Made by a program: the position numbers and the translations under genes. From Streptococcus parasanguinis (lineage in GTDB: Bacteria > Bacillota > Bacilli > Lactobacillales > Streptococcaceae): a stretch of 5,878 bases of DNA. The DNA is taken from NCBI GenBank assembly GCA_018377375.1, contig JAGZZN010000082.1:1-5878 (forward strand). The letters run 5' to 3'. This document shows positions 1 to 5,668 of this stretch, in pieces; the stretch's first letter is position 1; the number at the start of each line of letters is the position of its first letter. A model generated the notes under the pieces. It saw only the letters and a program-made list of their open reading frames with translations. It made no database searches and had not been told where the DNA came from.

Positions 1-547
1 GACAAAAGTAGCAGTAGTATTTGCGGACGGATTTGAAGAAATCGAAGCCTTGAGCCCAGTGGATGTCTTCCGCCGAGCAGGATTTGACTGTAGCATGCTT
101 GGACTTGAAAGTGCGTCAGTGACTGGCTCACATGGAATCCAAGTCGCTATGGATGGCGTATTTGATGGCAATTTTGCGGATTATGACTTGGTGGTCCTTC
201 CTGGAGGTATGCCTGGATCAACTAATCTACGCGACAACGAAACTTTGATTGCCTCTCTTCAAGAGGGTGCTAAAGTAGGAAAATATATTGCTGCTATTTG
301 TGCTGCACCAATTGTTCTCGAACGTGCTGGTCTTCTTGAAGGGCGTAAATTCACATGTTTCCCTGGCGTAGAGGAACAAATTACATCTGGTGATCATCAA
401 ACTGACTTAGTTGTCGTGGATGGCAATATTGTCACTAGCCGTGGTGCCGGAACAGCATTAGCCTTTTCTTATGCTTTGGTCGATCTGTTGGGTGGCGATG
501 GTCAGCAGTTAGCTCATACCATGGTTTACGACAGATTGTTTAAATAA
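1..547 (+). CDS. DJ-1/PfpI (YajL/ThiJ-like) family protein, 5' end just cut
   Basis: The reading frame is open from base 2 (TKVAVVFADGFEEIEAL...). Base 1 is a G that would complete an ATG, so probably only two bases of the gene are missing and the full product would be about 182 residues, normal for the YajL/DJ-1 group. With that numbering the nucleophile-elbow cysteine is Cys101 in AAICAAP, and the conserved acidic partner is Glu16 in GFEEIEAL, equivalent to DJ-1 Glu18. LPGG (about residues 66-69) and the late SRGAGTA segment also fit the family. Members are small cytosolic flavodoxin-like-fold proteins linked to oxidative or carbonyl stress protection. The older name, thiazole monophosphate biosynthesis protein, is unreliable. 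The exact substrate cannot be read from the sequence. The gene lies upstream of the pyr promoter and is separated from pyrK by about 340 bases, so it is probably a separate transcription unit. The family call is firm and the role is not. Confidence 0.9.
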   Translation, partial: TKVAVVFADGFEEIEALSPVDVFRRAGFDCSMLGLESASVTGSHGIQVAMDGVFDGNFADYDLVVLPGGMPGSTNLRDNETLIASLQEGAKVGKYIAAICAAPIVLERAGLLEGRKFTCFPGVEEQITSGDHQTDLVVVDGNIVTSRGAGTALAFSYALVDLLGGDGQQLAHTMVYDRLFK

Positions 548-712
548 TGTTTTTTAGGGCTCTTGTTCAAGAACTCTAGCACCTTTTGTTAGGAATGTTG
601 ATAATTTATGTTCCCCTATGAGATGATAGAGAACGTATCAAACAGAGGTCCTAGTTATAGGCTGGAGAGACCTTAGCTTAATTTTATGAGCTTTGTTTTT
701 TTCTTTTCTCCT
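548..712 (+). other. Non-coding gap after the DJ-1 gene with possible RNA hairpins
   Basis: No convincing gene lies here. Three possible RNA structures are visible in series. At 610-634, GTTC/GAAC encloses CTAT/ATAG with a six-base loop. At 646-673, AGGT/ACCT encloses CCTA-gtta-TAGG with an eight-base bulge on the 3' side. At 675-692 there is a weak stem that precedes a long T tract. They could be the 3' untranslated end of the DJ-1 transcript, a small RNA or a decayed regulatory leader. I recognise no known RNA family, and the stems are short enough that some may be chance. Confidence 0.3.
675..707 (+). terminator. Possible weak terminator of the DJ-1 gene
   Basis: AGCTTA (675-680) and TGAGCT (687-692) can form a six-pair stem with one G-U pair and a six-base A/T loop. 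It is followed by a T-rich tract broken by one G and one C (693-707). The stem is poor in GC, so termination would be inefficient. The position, just before the pyr promoter, makes it the best candidate for ending the upstream transcript. Confidence 0.35.
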
Positions 713-741
713 TTGACATCCGTCTTGAAAACGGTTATAAT
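713..741 (+). promoter_or_regulatory. Sigma-70/SigA promoter of pyrK-pyrD
   Basis: A perfect -35 TTGACA (713-718) and a perfect -10 TATAAT (736-741) are separated by exactly 17 bases. Transcription should start near 748, a few bases before the PyrR-binding hairpin. Such a strong promoter fits a gene set whose output is set downstream by attenuation. Confidence 0.92.
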
Positions 742-753
742 AATCACAAAATA

Positions 754-786
754 ACCTTTAAATGAGTCCAGAGAGGCTTGAAAGGT
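754..786 (+). promoter_or_regulatory. PyrR-binding hairpin (anti-antiterminator), pyrK leader
   Basis: ACCTTT (754-759) pairs with AAAGGT (781-786), presenting the conserved PyrR recognition segment GAGTCCAGAGAGGCT (764-778). In Bacillus and lactic acid bacteria, PyrR with bound UMP or UTP stabilises this hairpin, which prevents antiterminator formation and lets the downstream terminator form. The competing antiterminator is visible: AAGGTCG (782-788) pairs perfectly with CGACCTT (829-835), using bases of both the PyrR hairpin and the terminator. A small ACAGG/CCTGT hairpin (803-817) would sit inside it. Confidence 0.93.
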
Positions 787-830
787 CGGACAGGTGAAAA
801 AAACAGGGTTCTCCTGTAATTTTTTGTGCG

Positions 831-856
831 ACCTTGCCATGTGGCGAGGTTTTTTT
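831..856 (+). terminator. Attenuator terminator of the pyrK leader
   Basis: ACCTTGCC (831-838) pairs with GGCGAGGT (843-850) through eight pairs including one G-U, with the loop ATGT, followed by a T tract to 856. Its 5' arm is shared with the antiterminator, the arrangement expected of a PyrR-controlled switch. It ends only 31 bases before the pyrK start. Confidence 0.93.
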
Positions 857-876
857 GATGACAGTTTGCAGTTTAG

Positions 877-882
877 AAAGGG
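877..882 (+). promoter_or_regulatory. Ribosome binding site that decides the pyrK start
   Basis: AAAGGG lies five bases before the ATG at 888. The in-frame upstream ATGs at 834 and 858 lie inside or directly against the attenuator terminator and have no Shine-Dalgarno sequence. Starting at 888 gives the usual PyrK N-terminus MILVEDL. Confidence 0.8.
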
Positions 883-887
883 TTGTC

Positions 888-1661
888 ATGATTTTAGTTG
901 AAGATTTAACTATTGTGAGTCAGCGTGAGATTGCACCTCGTATTTTCGAGATGGTGCTTAAGGGAGAGATGGTTGCAGATATGCAGGTTGGTCAGTTCGT
1001 CCACCTCAAGGTGCCGGACCCAAGTAAGCTCCTTCGTCGTCCGATTTCCATCTCGGAGATTGACTACGACAAGAAAGAGGCAACCATTGTTTACCGTGTG
1101 GAACGTGAGGGAACAGCCATTCTGTCTAAGATGGTAGCTGGTCAAACCATTGATACTATGGGCCCTCAGGGAAATGGTTTTGATATTTCCGTTGTTGAGG
1201 TTGGGCAGAGAGCACTCCTCGTTGGTGGTGGTATCGGTGTCCCACCTTTGGTTGAGACGGCTAAACAGTTGAAGGATAAAGGTGTGGAAGTCGTGTCTGT
1301 GATTGGTTTTGCCAATAAGGATGCCGTCATCTTGGAGGACAAGCTCAAGGCTTGTGGTGATGTTTATGTGACCACTGATGACGGTTCATACGGTATCAAG
1401 GGTTACGTTTCGACGGTTATTGATGGTTTCGACTGGACTCCAGATGCCGTTTACAGTTGCGGTGCGCCAGGCATGCTTAAATATGTCGATAGCAAGTTTG
1501 AAAATCATCCTCATGCCTATGTTTCTATGGAAGCTCGCATGGCTTGTGGTATGGGTGCTTGCTATGCCTGTGTGGTTCACGTTAAAGGAGAGTCAGATGC
1601 CAAAAATCTTCGTGTTTGCGAGGAAGGGCCAGTCTTCCCTACCGGAAAAGTCATCGTCTAG
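888..1661 (+). CDS. pyrK: Dihydroorotate dehydrogenase B, electron transfer subunit PyrK
   Basis: This is a 257-residue FAD and [2Fe-2S] subunit that passes electrons from the FMN of PyrD to NAD+ while dihydroorotate is oxidised to orotate. It acts in the cytosol as part of a PyrD2-PyrK2 complex. The ferredoxin-reductase-like FAD domain comes first, with the flavin-binding RRPISIS at 50-56. The nucleotide-binding domain follows, with LVGGGIGVPPL at 111-121 and CGAPGML at 191-197. The C-terminus carries the iron-sulfur ligands Cys220, Cys225, Cys228 and Cys244 (spacing C-x4-C-x2-C-x15-C), all present. Length and start match the family. The gene follows a PyrR attenuator, and its stop codon overlaps the Shine-Dalgarno sequence of pyrD, so the two subunits are co-transcribed and probably translated in a coordinated way. 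The identification is secure. Confidence 0.97.
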   Translation: MILVEDLTIVSQREIAPRIFEMVLKGEMVADMQVGQFVHLKVPDPSKLLRRPISISEIDYDKKEATIVYRVEREGTAILSKMVAGQTIDTMGPQGNGFDISVVEVGQRALLVGGGIGVPPLVETAKQLKDKGVEVVSVIGFANKDAVILEDKLKACGDVYVTTDDGSYGIKGYVSTVIDGFDWTPDAVYSCGAPGMLKYVDSKFENHPHAYVSMEARMACGMGACYACVVHVKGESDAKNLRVCEEGPVFPTGKVIV

Positions 1662-1670
1662 GAGGTTACC

Positions 1671-2627
1671 ATGTCAGAGACTAAATCAGAAAATCGTTTA
1701 GCTATTAGCCTTCCAGGGCTCGACTTGAAAAATCCTATTATCCCAGCCTCAGGTTGCTTTGGCTTCGGTCAAGAGTACGCCAAATATTATGATTTGGACA
1801 AACTAGGTTCTATCATGATTAAGGCAACGACTGCCAACCCTCGTTTTGGGAACCCAACGCCCCGTGTGGCAGAAACACCATCAGGCATGCTCAATGCCAT
1901 TGGACTGCAAAATCCTGGTGTTGATGCTGTCTTGTCAGAAAAACTCCCTTGGTTGCAGGAGCATTATCCTGAGCTTCCAATCATTGCCAATGTGGCTGGA
2001 TTTTCAAACGAAGAATATGCGGAAGTCTCTCACAAGATTTCCAAAGCCAGTAACGTCAAAGCTATCGAGCTTAACATCTCCTGTCCAAACGTGGACCATG
2101 GCAATAACGGCCTTCTTATCGGACAAGTCCCAGAGCTTGCCTACGCAGCAGTAAAAGCCAGTGTCTCTCACTCTGATGTGCCAGTCTATGTCAAACTGAC
2201 ACCGAGTGTGGCTGACATCACGAGTGTCGCTAAAGCAGTCGAAGATGCCGGTGCGACTGGTTTTACCATGATTAACACCTTGGTCGGTACACGCTATGAC
2301 TTGGCTACTCGCAAACCAATTATTGCCAACGGTCAAGGTGGCATGTCAGGGCCAGCTGTTTTCCCAGTAGCCCTTAAACTTATCCGCCAAGTTGCTCTAG
2401 CGTCAAACCTTCCGATCATAGGTATGGGAGGCGTCGACAGTGCCGAAGCGGCTATCGAAATGTTCATCGCTGGTGCCTCAGCCATCGGTGTCGGAACAGC
2501 CAACTTCGCAGATCCCTATGCCTGCCCTAAAATTATTGACCGTCTCCCTGAGGTCATGGACAAGTACGGCATCACAACACTCGAAGACTTACGCAAAGAA
2601 GTTCGAACAGACTTGTTGGGGAAATAG
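1671..2627 (+). CDS. pyrD: Dihydroorotate dehydrogenase B, catalytic subunit (class 1B)
   Basis: This 318-residue FMN enzyme oxidises dihydroorotate to orotate, the fourth step of UMP synthesis, using PyrK to reach NAD+. Visible signatures are the substrate and FMN region with Lys51, NAIGLQNPG at 75-83, and NISCPN at 135-140. The last contains the catalytic base Cys138, which marks class 1; class 2 enzymes have serine there. FMN phosphate is held by GGMSG (223-227), GMGGV (251-255) and GVGTA (273-277). The start at 1671 is supported by AGGAGG (1660-1665), which overlaps the pyrK stop. The N-terminal stretch before LAISLPGL is a few residues longer than I would expect from the roughly 311-residue relatives, a minor difference. 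The gene is often named pyrDB or pyrDb. It is the last gene of its unit and ends 18 bases before a terminator. Confidence 0.97.
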   Translation: MSETKSENRLAISLPGLDLKNPIIPASGCFGFGQEYAKYYDLDKLGSIMIKATTANPRFGNPTPRVAETPSGMLNAIGLQNPGVDAVLSEKLPWLQEHYPELPIIANVAGFSNEEYAEVSHKISKASNVKAIELNISCPNVDHGNNGLLIGQVPELAYAAVKASVSHSDVPVYVKLTPSVADITSVAKAVEDAGATGFTMINTLVGTRYDLATRKPIIANGQGGMSGPAVFPVALKLIRQVALASNLPIIGMGGVDSAEAAIEMFIAGASAIGVGTANFADPYACPKIIDRLPEVMDKYGITTLEDLRKEVRTDLLGK

Positions 2628-2645
2628 AATAAATTGATCTAAAAG

Positions 2646-2678
2646 AAAAAGATGGAAACTAAAACTTCCATCTTTTTT
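2646..2678. terminator. Bidirectional intrinsic terminator between pyrD and the XRE gene
   Basis: AAAAAGATGGAA (2646-2657) is complementary to the TTCCATC-plus-T-run that starts at 2666, with an eight-base loop. The T run serves the + strand and the complementary A run upstream serves the - strand. It therefore can stop both pyrD transcripts and the leftward cassette, whose last gene ends at 2681, directly beside it. Confidence 0.88.
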
Positions 2679-2680
2679 GA

Positions 2681-3451
2681 TTATTTTCTTCTTCGAGCTC
2701 TGATTCCCTCAATTACAGTAGCAATTGCCTCTAATTCCCCGTCTGTTAAATGTTCACCATCTAGAACTAAGTTAAGTTGAGAGAGTTGTGAAATCTCAAT
2801 TCCATTTGAATTCTCTTTCTTTATTTCTTCTTCCAGTCCAAATTTTGTAAGTGAATAATATATTTTCTCGTATGACTTGGGTAACTCATCAAAAGATTCC
2901 TCAATAAGTCTTTTAAGTTCATCTCTGTATTTCTCAAGCCAATACTGCGTAACCTCTGCGTCTATATCTAATGTTTCAATAAGATCTATTTTTTTATTAA
3001 GACGATTTGGTGTTGATTTTAATACATCAATGTTTAGTTCATGTTTCAAGTAGCTATTTTGGTAATCAGCAAAATCACTCCAACTATAACCTATGAAATA
3101 TACATGCAAATCATAAGGTTCGATGTTCTTTAGATATAAACCTTTAGAATCTACACAAATTTTTCGACCACAACTGTAATATATAGTATCTTTGCCTTTA
3201 TGTTCAATGGTAAGTTTACTTTTCCATTCCTCAAAACACTCAGTTGTTGTATAGCGATCCCGTAAAGTCTCGTCAAAACCACTAGCTTTAGCAAGAACTA
3301 AAAGATAACTCTCTAGGAATTTTTCTGAGGGAAGTCGTTTCCCAGTTTCAACTAGTGAGATAAGTGTTGATGATGTTTTTGTTTCCTGCTTGATATCTTG
3401 AGCAGTCAAAGATAGATTTTCACGTTTCTCTTTTAACCATTTTCCAATCAT
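2681..3451 (-). CDS. XRE-family helix-turn-helix protein with unrecognised C-terminal region
   Basis: This is a 256-residue protein. Residues 3-60 resemble a Cro/C1 (XRE) DNA-binding domain: WLKEKRENLSLTAQDI, then TSSTLISLVETGKRLP as turn and recognition helix. Residues 70-150 are rich in aromatic residues (YYSCGRKICV, YDLHVYFIGYSWSDF) and match no domain I recognise. Residues 165-212 look helical and charged. The tail (226-256) has LNLVLDGEHLTDGELEAI followed by a basic end, RARRRK. The start at 3451 has the Shine-Dalgarno AGAGAGG seven bases upstream, and its ATG overlaps the stop of the preceding gene (ATGA), so it is probably translationally coupled and has no promoter of its own. It is the likely repressor acting on the duplicated operator upstream of the cassette; this is inference from context. 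Base composition is visibly more AT-rich than in the pyr genes, suggesting acquisition by transfer. Confidence 0.8.
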   Translation of the reverse strand: MIGKWLKEKRENLSLTAQDIKQETKTSSTLISLVETGKRLPSEKFLESYLLVLAKASGFDETLRDRYTTTECFEEWKSKLTIEHKGKDTIYYSCGRKICVDSKGLYLKNIEPYDLHVYFIGYSWSDFADYQNSYLKHELNIDVLKSTPNRLNKKIDLIETLDIDAEVTQYWLEKYRDELKRLIEESFDELPKSYEKIYYSLTKFGLEEEIKKENSNGIEISQLSQLNLVLDGEHLTDGELEAIATVIEGIRARRRK

Positions 3452-4617
3452 ACAGCAACCTCTCTCGTAGTAATATCGATAATGTGTCCATCCGAAATAA
3501 TGTCTTCACTTATAAACATTTCTATATTTTCTGGTCTCACGAAACTAGAAAATAAGACCTGTTGACCTTTATTTTGTAACCATTTTGTTAGTTTAATAAG
3601 TTCTTTTTTAGCCAATTCAGTTTTGAGGGAGTCGACACCCTCAAAAACAAGAAAATCAATTCCTTCAAAAATTTCAGAAACGTTCTGAGAAATTCCATCA
3701 TCTTTATTTGATGTAATAATATCTTCAAATTCGGAGGCATTGAAGTATTCAACATTTAGTTTTGGGTGTAATTCAATTATTTTCTCGTAAACTGAATTTA
3801 GCACTATTTTTGTTGTTTCTAGTTCGTTACAATATAGAATAAGAGGAATAGATTCTTCATCCAAATTAGTGATAACTTTTTCTATAGTTTTATCTAGTAA
3901 CTTAGTAGATTCATTGTTGAAGTTTTCTTCAAAACTATCTGAATGTTGATTACTGTAATATTGTAGCGTGCCATATAGATTCTGAGCATCAAATCCTTCC
4001 CCTAGAAAAGTAACCTTATTTTGTTCACCTGTTGGGTAAGATTTAATTAATTGCTTTAGTAAAACCCCTAGATCTATACCGTTTTTTAGAATTGCATCAT
4101 AAATTTCTGAGTCGTTTTGATTTAATATATTTCCTTGATTTTCTATAAAATCAAGGAAACTAATGACAATTTTTTCTTCTTCAGGAGAAAAAATTTCAAT
4201 AGGAGCCTTAAGTGTTGTTTGTAACTGAACTACAAAAGTATCAATTACCTCATTCTTAAGTTTAATTTTCTTTTTAGTCTCATAGCGTTCTTTAATTATA
4301 TCCCATATGTTATTCCTCTTATCTTCTGAAATACTAATAAAGAAACGATCCAAGTAATAAATTATAAAATCTCCCGAATCAAGTTTTTCGATATGAATAT
4401 TATCTTTCCATTCCAAATAGTCAGTTTCATCGTCTGTCATATTATCACTTACTGAAAGATCTGCTAGCTTATCTAGTATATCATAAAGCATGGTAGCCGA
4501 TGGCAAGTGCTTTTCGACTTGATAATTTTCTATCTGTTTCATTACCTTCTGATATTCATCAGAGTTACTGTTAACTCGAATTTTTTCAGCATGCATTTTC
4601 AATAGTTGTTCAAGCAT
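3448..4617 (-). CDS. Unrecognised 389-residue protein, C-terminus resembles a degenerate DnaA AAA+ domain
   Basis: I do not recognise this as a named family. It has no signal peptide or membrane segment and is acidic, rich in Glu, Asp, Ile and Asn. Residues 257-389 align by eye with domain III of Firmicute DnaA. IPLILYCNELETTK (257-270) corresponds to NPLFIYGGxGLGKT, LNSVYEKI to LLNAIGNEI, VEYFNASEFEDII to VKYIxAExFxNDF, IDFLVFEGV (320-328) to the Walker B LDLLLIDDI, and QQVLFSS (352-358) to the sensor-1 strand KQIVLTS. The P-loop glycines and lysine and the Walker B aspartates are gone, and the protein stops where the lid and DNA-binding domain IV would begin. Residues 67-120 faintly resemble DnaA domain I. 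The start has a good Shine-Dalgarno (AAAGAGGTG, 4623-4631). It is the first gene of a leftward pair with the XRE gene. The real gene is certain; the fold is moderately supported and the function unknown. Confidence 0.85.
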   Translation of the reverse strand: MLEQLLKMHAEKIRVNSNSDEYQKVMKQIENYQVEKHLPSATMLYDILDKLADLSVSDNMTDDETDYLEWKDNIHIEKLDSGDFIIYYLDRFFISISEDKRNNIWDIIKERYETKKKIKLKNEVIDTFVVQLQTTLKAPIEIFSPEEEKIVISFLDFIENQGNILNQNDSEIYDAILKNGIDLGVLLKQLIKSYPTGEQNKVTFLGEGFDAQNLYGTLQYYSNQHSDSFEENFNNESTKLLDKTIEKVITNLDEESIPLILYCNELETTKIVLNSVYEKIIELHPKLNVEYFNASEFEDIITSNKDDGISQNVSEIFEGIDFLVFEGVDSLKTELAKKELIKLTKWLQNKGQQVLFSSFVRPENIEMFISEDIISDGHIIDITTREVAV

Positions 4618-4635
4618 GTTAACACCTCTTTCTTA

Positions 4636-4663
4636 TTTTACAAGAGTATTTTACAATGTAAAA
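4636..4663. repeat. Operator-like unit 1: half-site plus palindrome
   Basis: The half-site TTTTACA (4636-4642) is followed after six bases by the perfect palindrome TTTTACAATGTAAAA (4649-4663, central base unpaired). The -10 box of the leftward promoter lies within or against the palindrome, and the half-site falls near the transcription start. A protein bound here would block transcription of the cassette. The likely binder is the XRE protein, by inference. Confidence 0.75.
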
Positions 4664-4676
4664 ATATAAAAAGCAA
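4648..4676 (-). promoter_or_regulatory. Leftward promoter of the two-gene cassette
   Basis: Read on the - strand there is a -35 TTGCTT (4671-4676), a 17-base spacer and a -10 TAAAAT (4648-4653). Transcription would start near 4641, about 24 bases before the ATG at 4617. The -10 overlaps operator unit 1 and the -35 lies between the two operator units, the typical layout of an autoregulated repressor gene. The -35 box is a partial match, so this is a prediction. Confidence 0.6.
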
Positions 4677-4680
4677 TAAA

Positions 4681-4708
4681 TTTTACATTAAATTTTTACA
4701 ATGTAAAA
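4681..4708. repeat. Operator-like unit 2: second copy of half-site plus palindrome
   Basis: The same 28-base architecture recurs 45 bases away: TTTTACA (4681-4687), six different bases, then an identical TTTTACAATGTAAAA (4694-4708). Only the boxes are conserved between the units, not the spacer, which points to selection on protein binding rather than a recent duplication. It sits just upstream of the leftward -35 box. Confidence 0.75.
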
Positions 4709-4781
4709 CTGGATGTAATCTATAACATTAATCAATAGAAGTAGAGGTCTAAGATTAGGTATTTAGAACAAAATCCCCCCT

Positions 4782-4810
4782 TTGACATTCCCATATAAAA
4801 GCGCTATAAT
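4782..4810 (+). promoter_or_regulatory. Sigma-70/SigA promoter of pyrF-pyrE
   Basis: Perfect TTGACA (4782-4787) and TATAAT (4805-4810) boxes are separated by 17 bases, the same design as the pyrK promoter. The start is expected near 4817. It makes pyrF-pyrE independent of transcription from pyrD, across the inserted reverse-strand cassette. Confidence 0.93.
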
Positions 4811-4827
4811 GGAACAAATTGAACTGA

Positions 4828-4860
4828 ACCTTTAATCGAGTCCAGAGAGGCGAGAAAGGT
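4828..4860 (+). promoter_or_regulatory. PyrR-binding hairpin (anti-antiterminator), pyrF leader
   Basis: ACCTTT (4828-4833) pairs with AAAGGT (4855-4860) around the PyrR consensus GAGTCCAGAGAGGC (4838-4851). The alternative antiterminator pairs 4856-4864 with 4910-4919 (nine pairs including a G-U, with A4914 bulged). It would enclose two further hairpins: GATGC-TACG-GCATC (4868-4881) and TAGGG-TCTG-CCCTA (4891-4904). The mechanism is as in the pyrK leader: uridine-nucleotide-bound PyrR favours termination. Confidence 0.93.
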
Positions 4861-4913
4861 GTACTGAGATGCTACGGCATCACTAAAGGGTAGGGTCTGC
4901 CCTATTTTCGTGC

Positions 4914-4941
4914 AACCTTCGCTGACTGGCGGAGGTTTTTT
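4914..4941 (+). terminator. Attenuator terminator of the pyrF leader
   Basis: AACCTTCGC (4914-4922) pairs with GCGGAGGTT (4929-4937) with one G-U pair and the six-base loop TGACTG, running into a T tract to 4941. The 5' arm is shared with the antiterminator. It ends 19 bases before the pyrF start codon. Confidence 0.92.
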
Positions 4942-4960
4942 GTGTGAAAGGATATAAGAA

Positions 4961-5656
4961 ATGAGAGAAAATCGTCCTGTTATTGCCCTTGATTTCCCGA
5001 CTTTTGAGGATGTGAAGGCTTTCCTTGCTAAGTTTCCTGCTGATGAAAAGCTCTATGTGAAGATTGGTATGGAACTTTACTATGCAGCTGGTCCAGAGAT
5101 TGTTCGCTATGTTAAAGATCTTGGCCATAGTGTTTTCCTTGACCTTAAGCTTCACGATATTCCAAATACTGTCAAATCTGCAATGCGTGTCTTGTCTAAC
5201 CTTGGTGTTGATATGACAAATGTGCATGCGGCTGGTGGTGTGGAAATGATGAAGGCTGCGCGTGAAGGCTTGGGTGATGGTCCAATCTTGATTGCTGTAA
5301 CTCAGTTGACCTCTACCTCTGAAGAGCAGATGCATGATTTCCAAAATATCCAAACTACACTTCAAGAATCAGTGGTTCATTATGCTAAGAAGACTGCTGA
5401 AGCAGGCCTTGACGGTGTTGTTTGCTCAGCACACGAAGTCGCAAAAATCAAAGACGCAACAAATGAAGACTTCGTTTGTTTGACACCTGGTATTCGCCCA
5501 GCAGGAGCAGCGGTTGGTGACCAAAAACGTGTCATGACACCTGCCGATGCGCGTCAAATTGGTTCAGATTACATTGTTGTTGGTCGTCCAATTACACAAG
5601 CTGATGATCCAGTAGCAGCTTATCACGACATCAAGGCTCAATGGATCGGTCAATAA
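4961..5656 (+). CDS. pyrF: Orotidine 5'-phosphate decarboxylase
   Basis: This 231-residue cytosolic enzyme converts OMP to UMP and CO2, the last step of UMP synthesis, as a dimeric TIM barrel. The substrate-binding Asp11 (ALDFP) and Lys34 (VKIGMEL) are present. The catalytic signature FLDLKLHDIPNT at 59-70 supplies Asp61, Lys63 and Asp66 of the D-x-K-x-x-D motif, and the phosphate-binding loops are LTPGIRP (174-180) and VVGRPIT (206-212). Length is typical for the bacterial group. AAAGGA (4947-4952), eight bases before the ATG, supports the start. The gene lies behind its own PyrR attenuator and 87 bases before pyrE, with which it is probably co-transcribed. The long reverse-strand frame overlapping its 5' half is a shadow. 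The identification is secure. Confidence 0.97.
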   Translation: MRENRPVIALDFPTFEDVKAFLAKFPADEKLYVKIGMELYYAAGPEIVRYVKDLGHSVFLDLKLHDIPNTVKSAMRVLSNLGVDMTNVHAAGGVEMMKAAREGLGDGPILIAVTQLTSTSEEQMHDFQNIQTTLQESVVHYAKKTAEAGLDGVVCSAHEVAKIKDATNEDFVCLTPGIRPAGAAVGDQKRVMTPADARQIGSDYIVVGRPITQADDPVAAYHDIKAQWIGQ

Positions 5657-5668
5657 ATTTTCAAAAAG

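Noticed and set aside
547..579. Ten-codon open frame right after the DJ-1 gene
   Set aside because: It overlaps the DJ-1 stop, has no ribosome binding site and is no longer than expected by chance.
834..887. Longer pyrK starting at ATG 834 or 858
   Set aside because: These codons lie in or against the attenuator terminator and lack a ribosome binding site; ATG 888 has AAAGGG at good distance and gives the usual PyrK N-terminus.
3132..3142. GATATAAACCT, which resembles the start of the S. thermophilus type III-A CRISPR repeat as I remember it
   Set aside because: Only 11 bases match, it occurs once, and it lies inside the XRE coding sequence; no repeat-spacer array is present in the window.
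4651..4661. Operator read as a CopY/BlaI-type TACA-NN-TGTA box
   Set aside because: The centre has one base, not two, and no copper or beta-lactam genes are nearby; a local XRE autoregulator is the simpler binder.
2600..4780. Direct repeats or attachment sites at the ends of the inserted cassette
   Set aside because: I compared the sequence after pyrD with that before the pyrF promoter and found no convincing matching repeat.
4883..5365. 160-residue reverse-strand open frame
   Set aside because: It runs antisense through the pyrF leader and pyrF, has no recognisable protein features, and pyrF in the other strand is certain.
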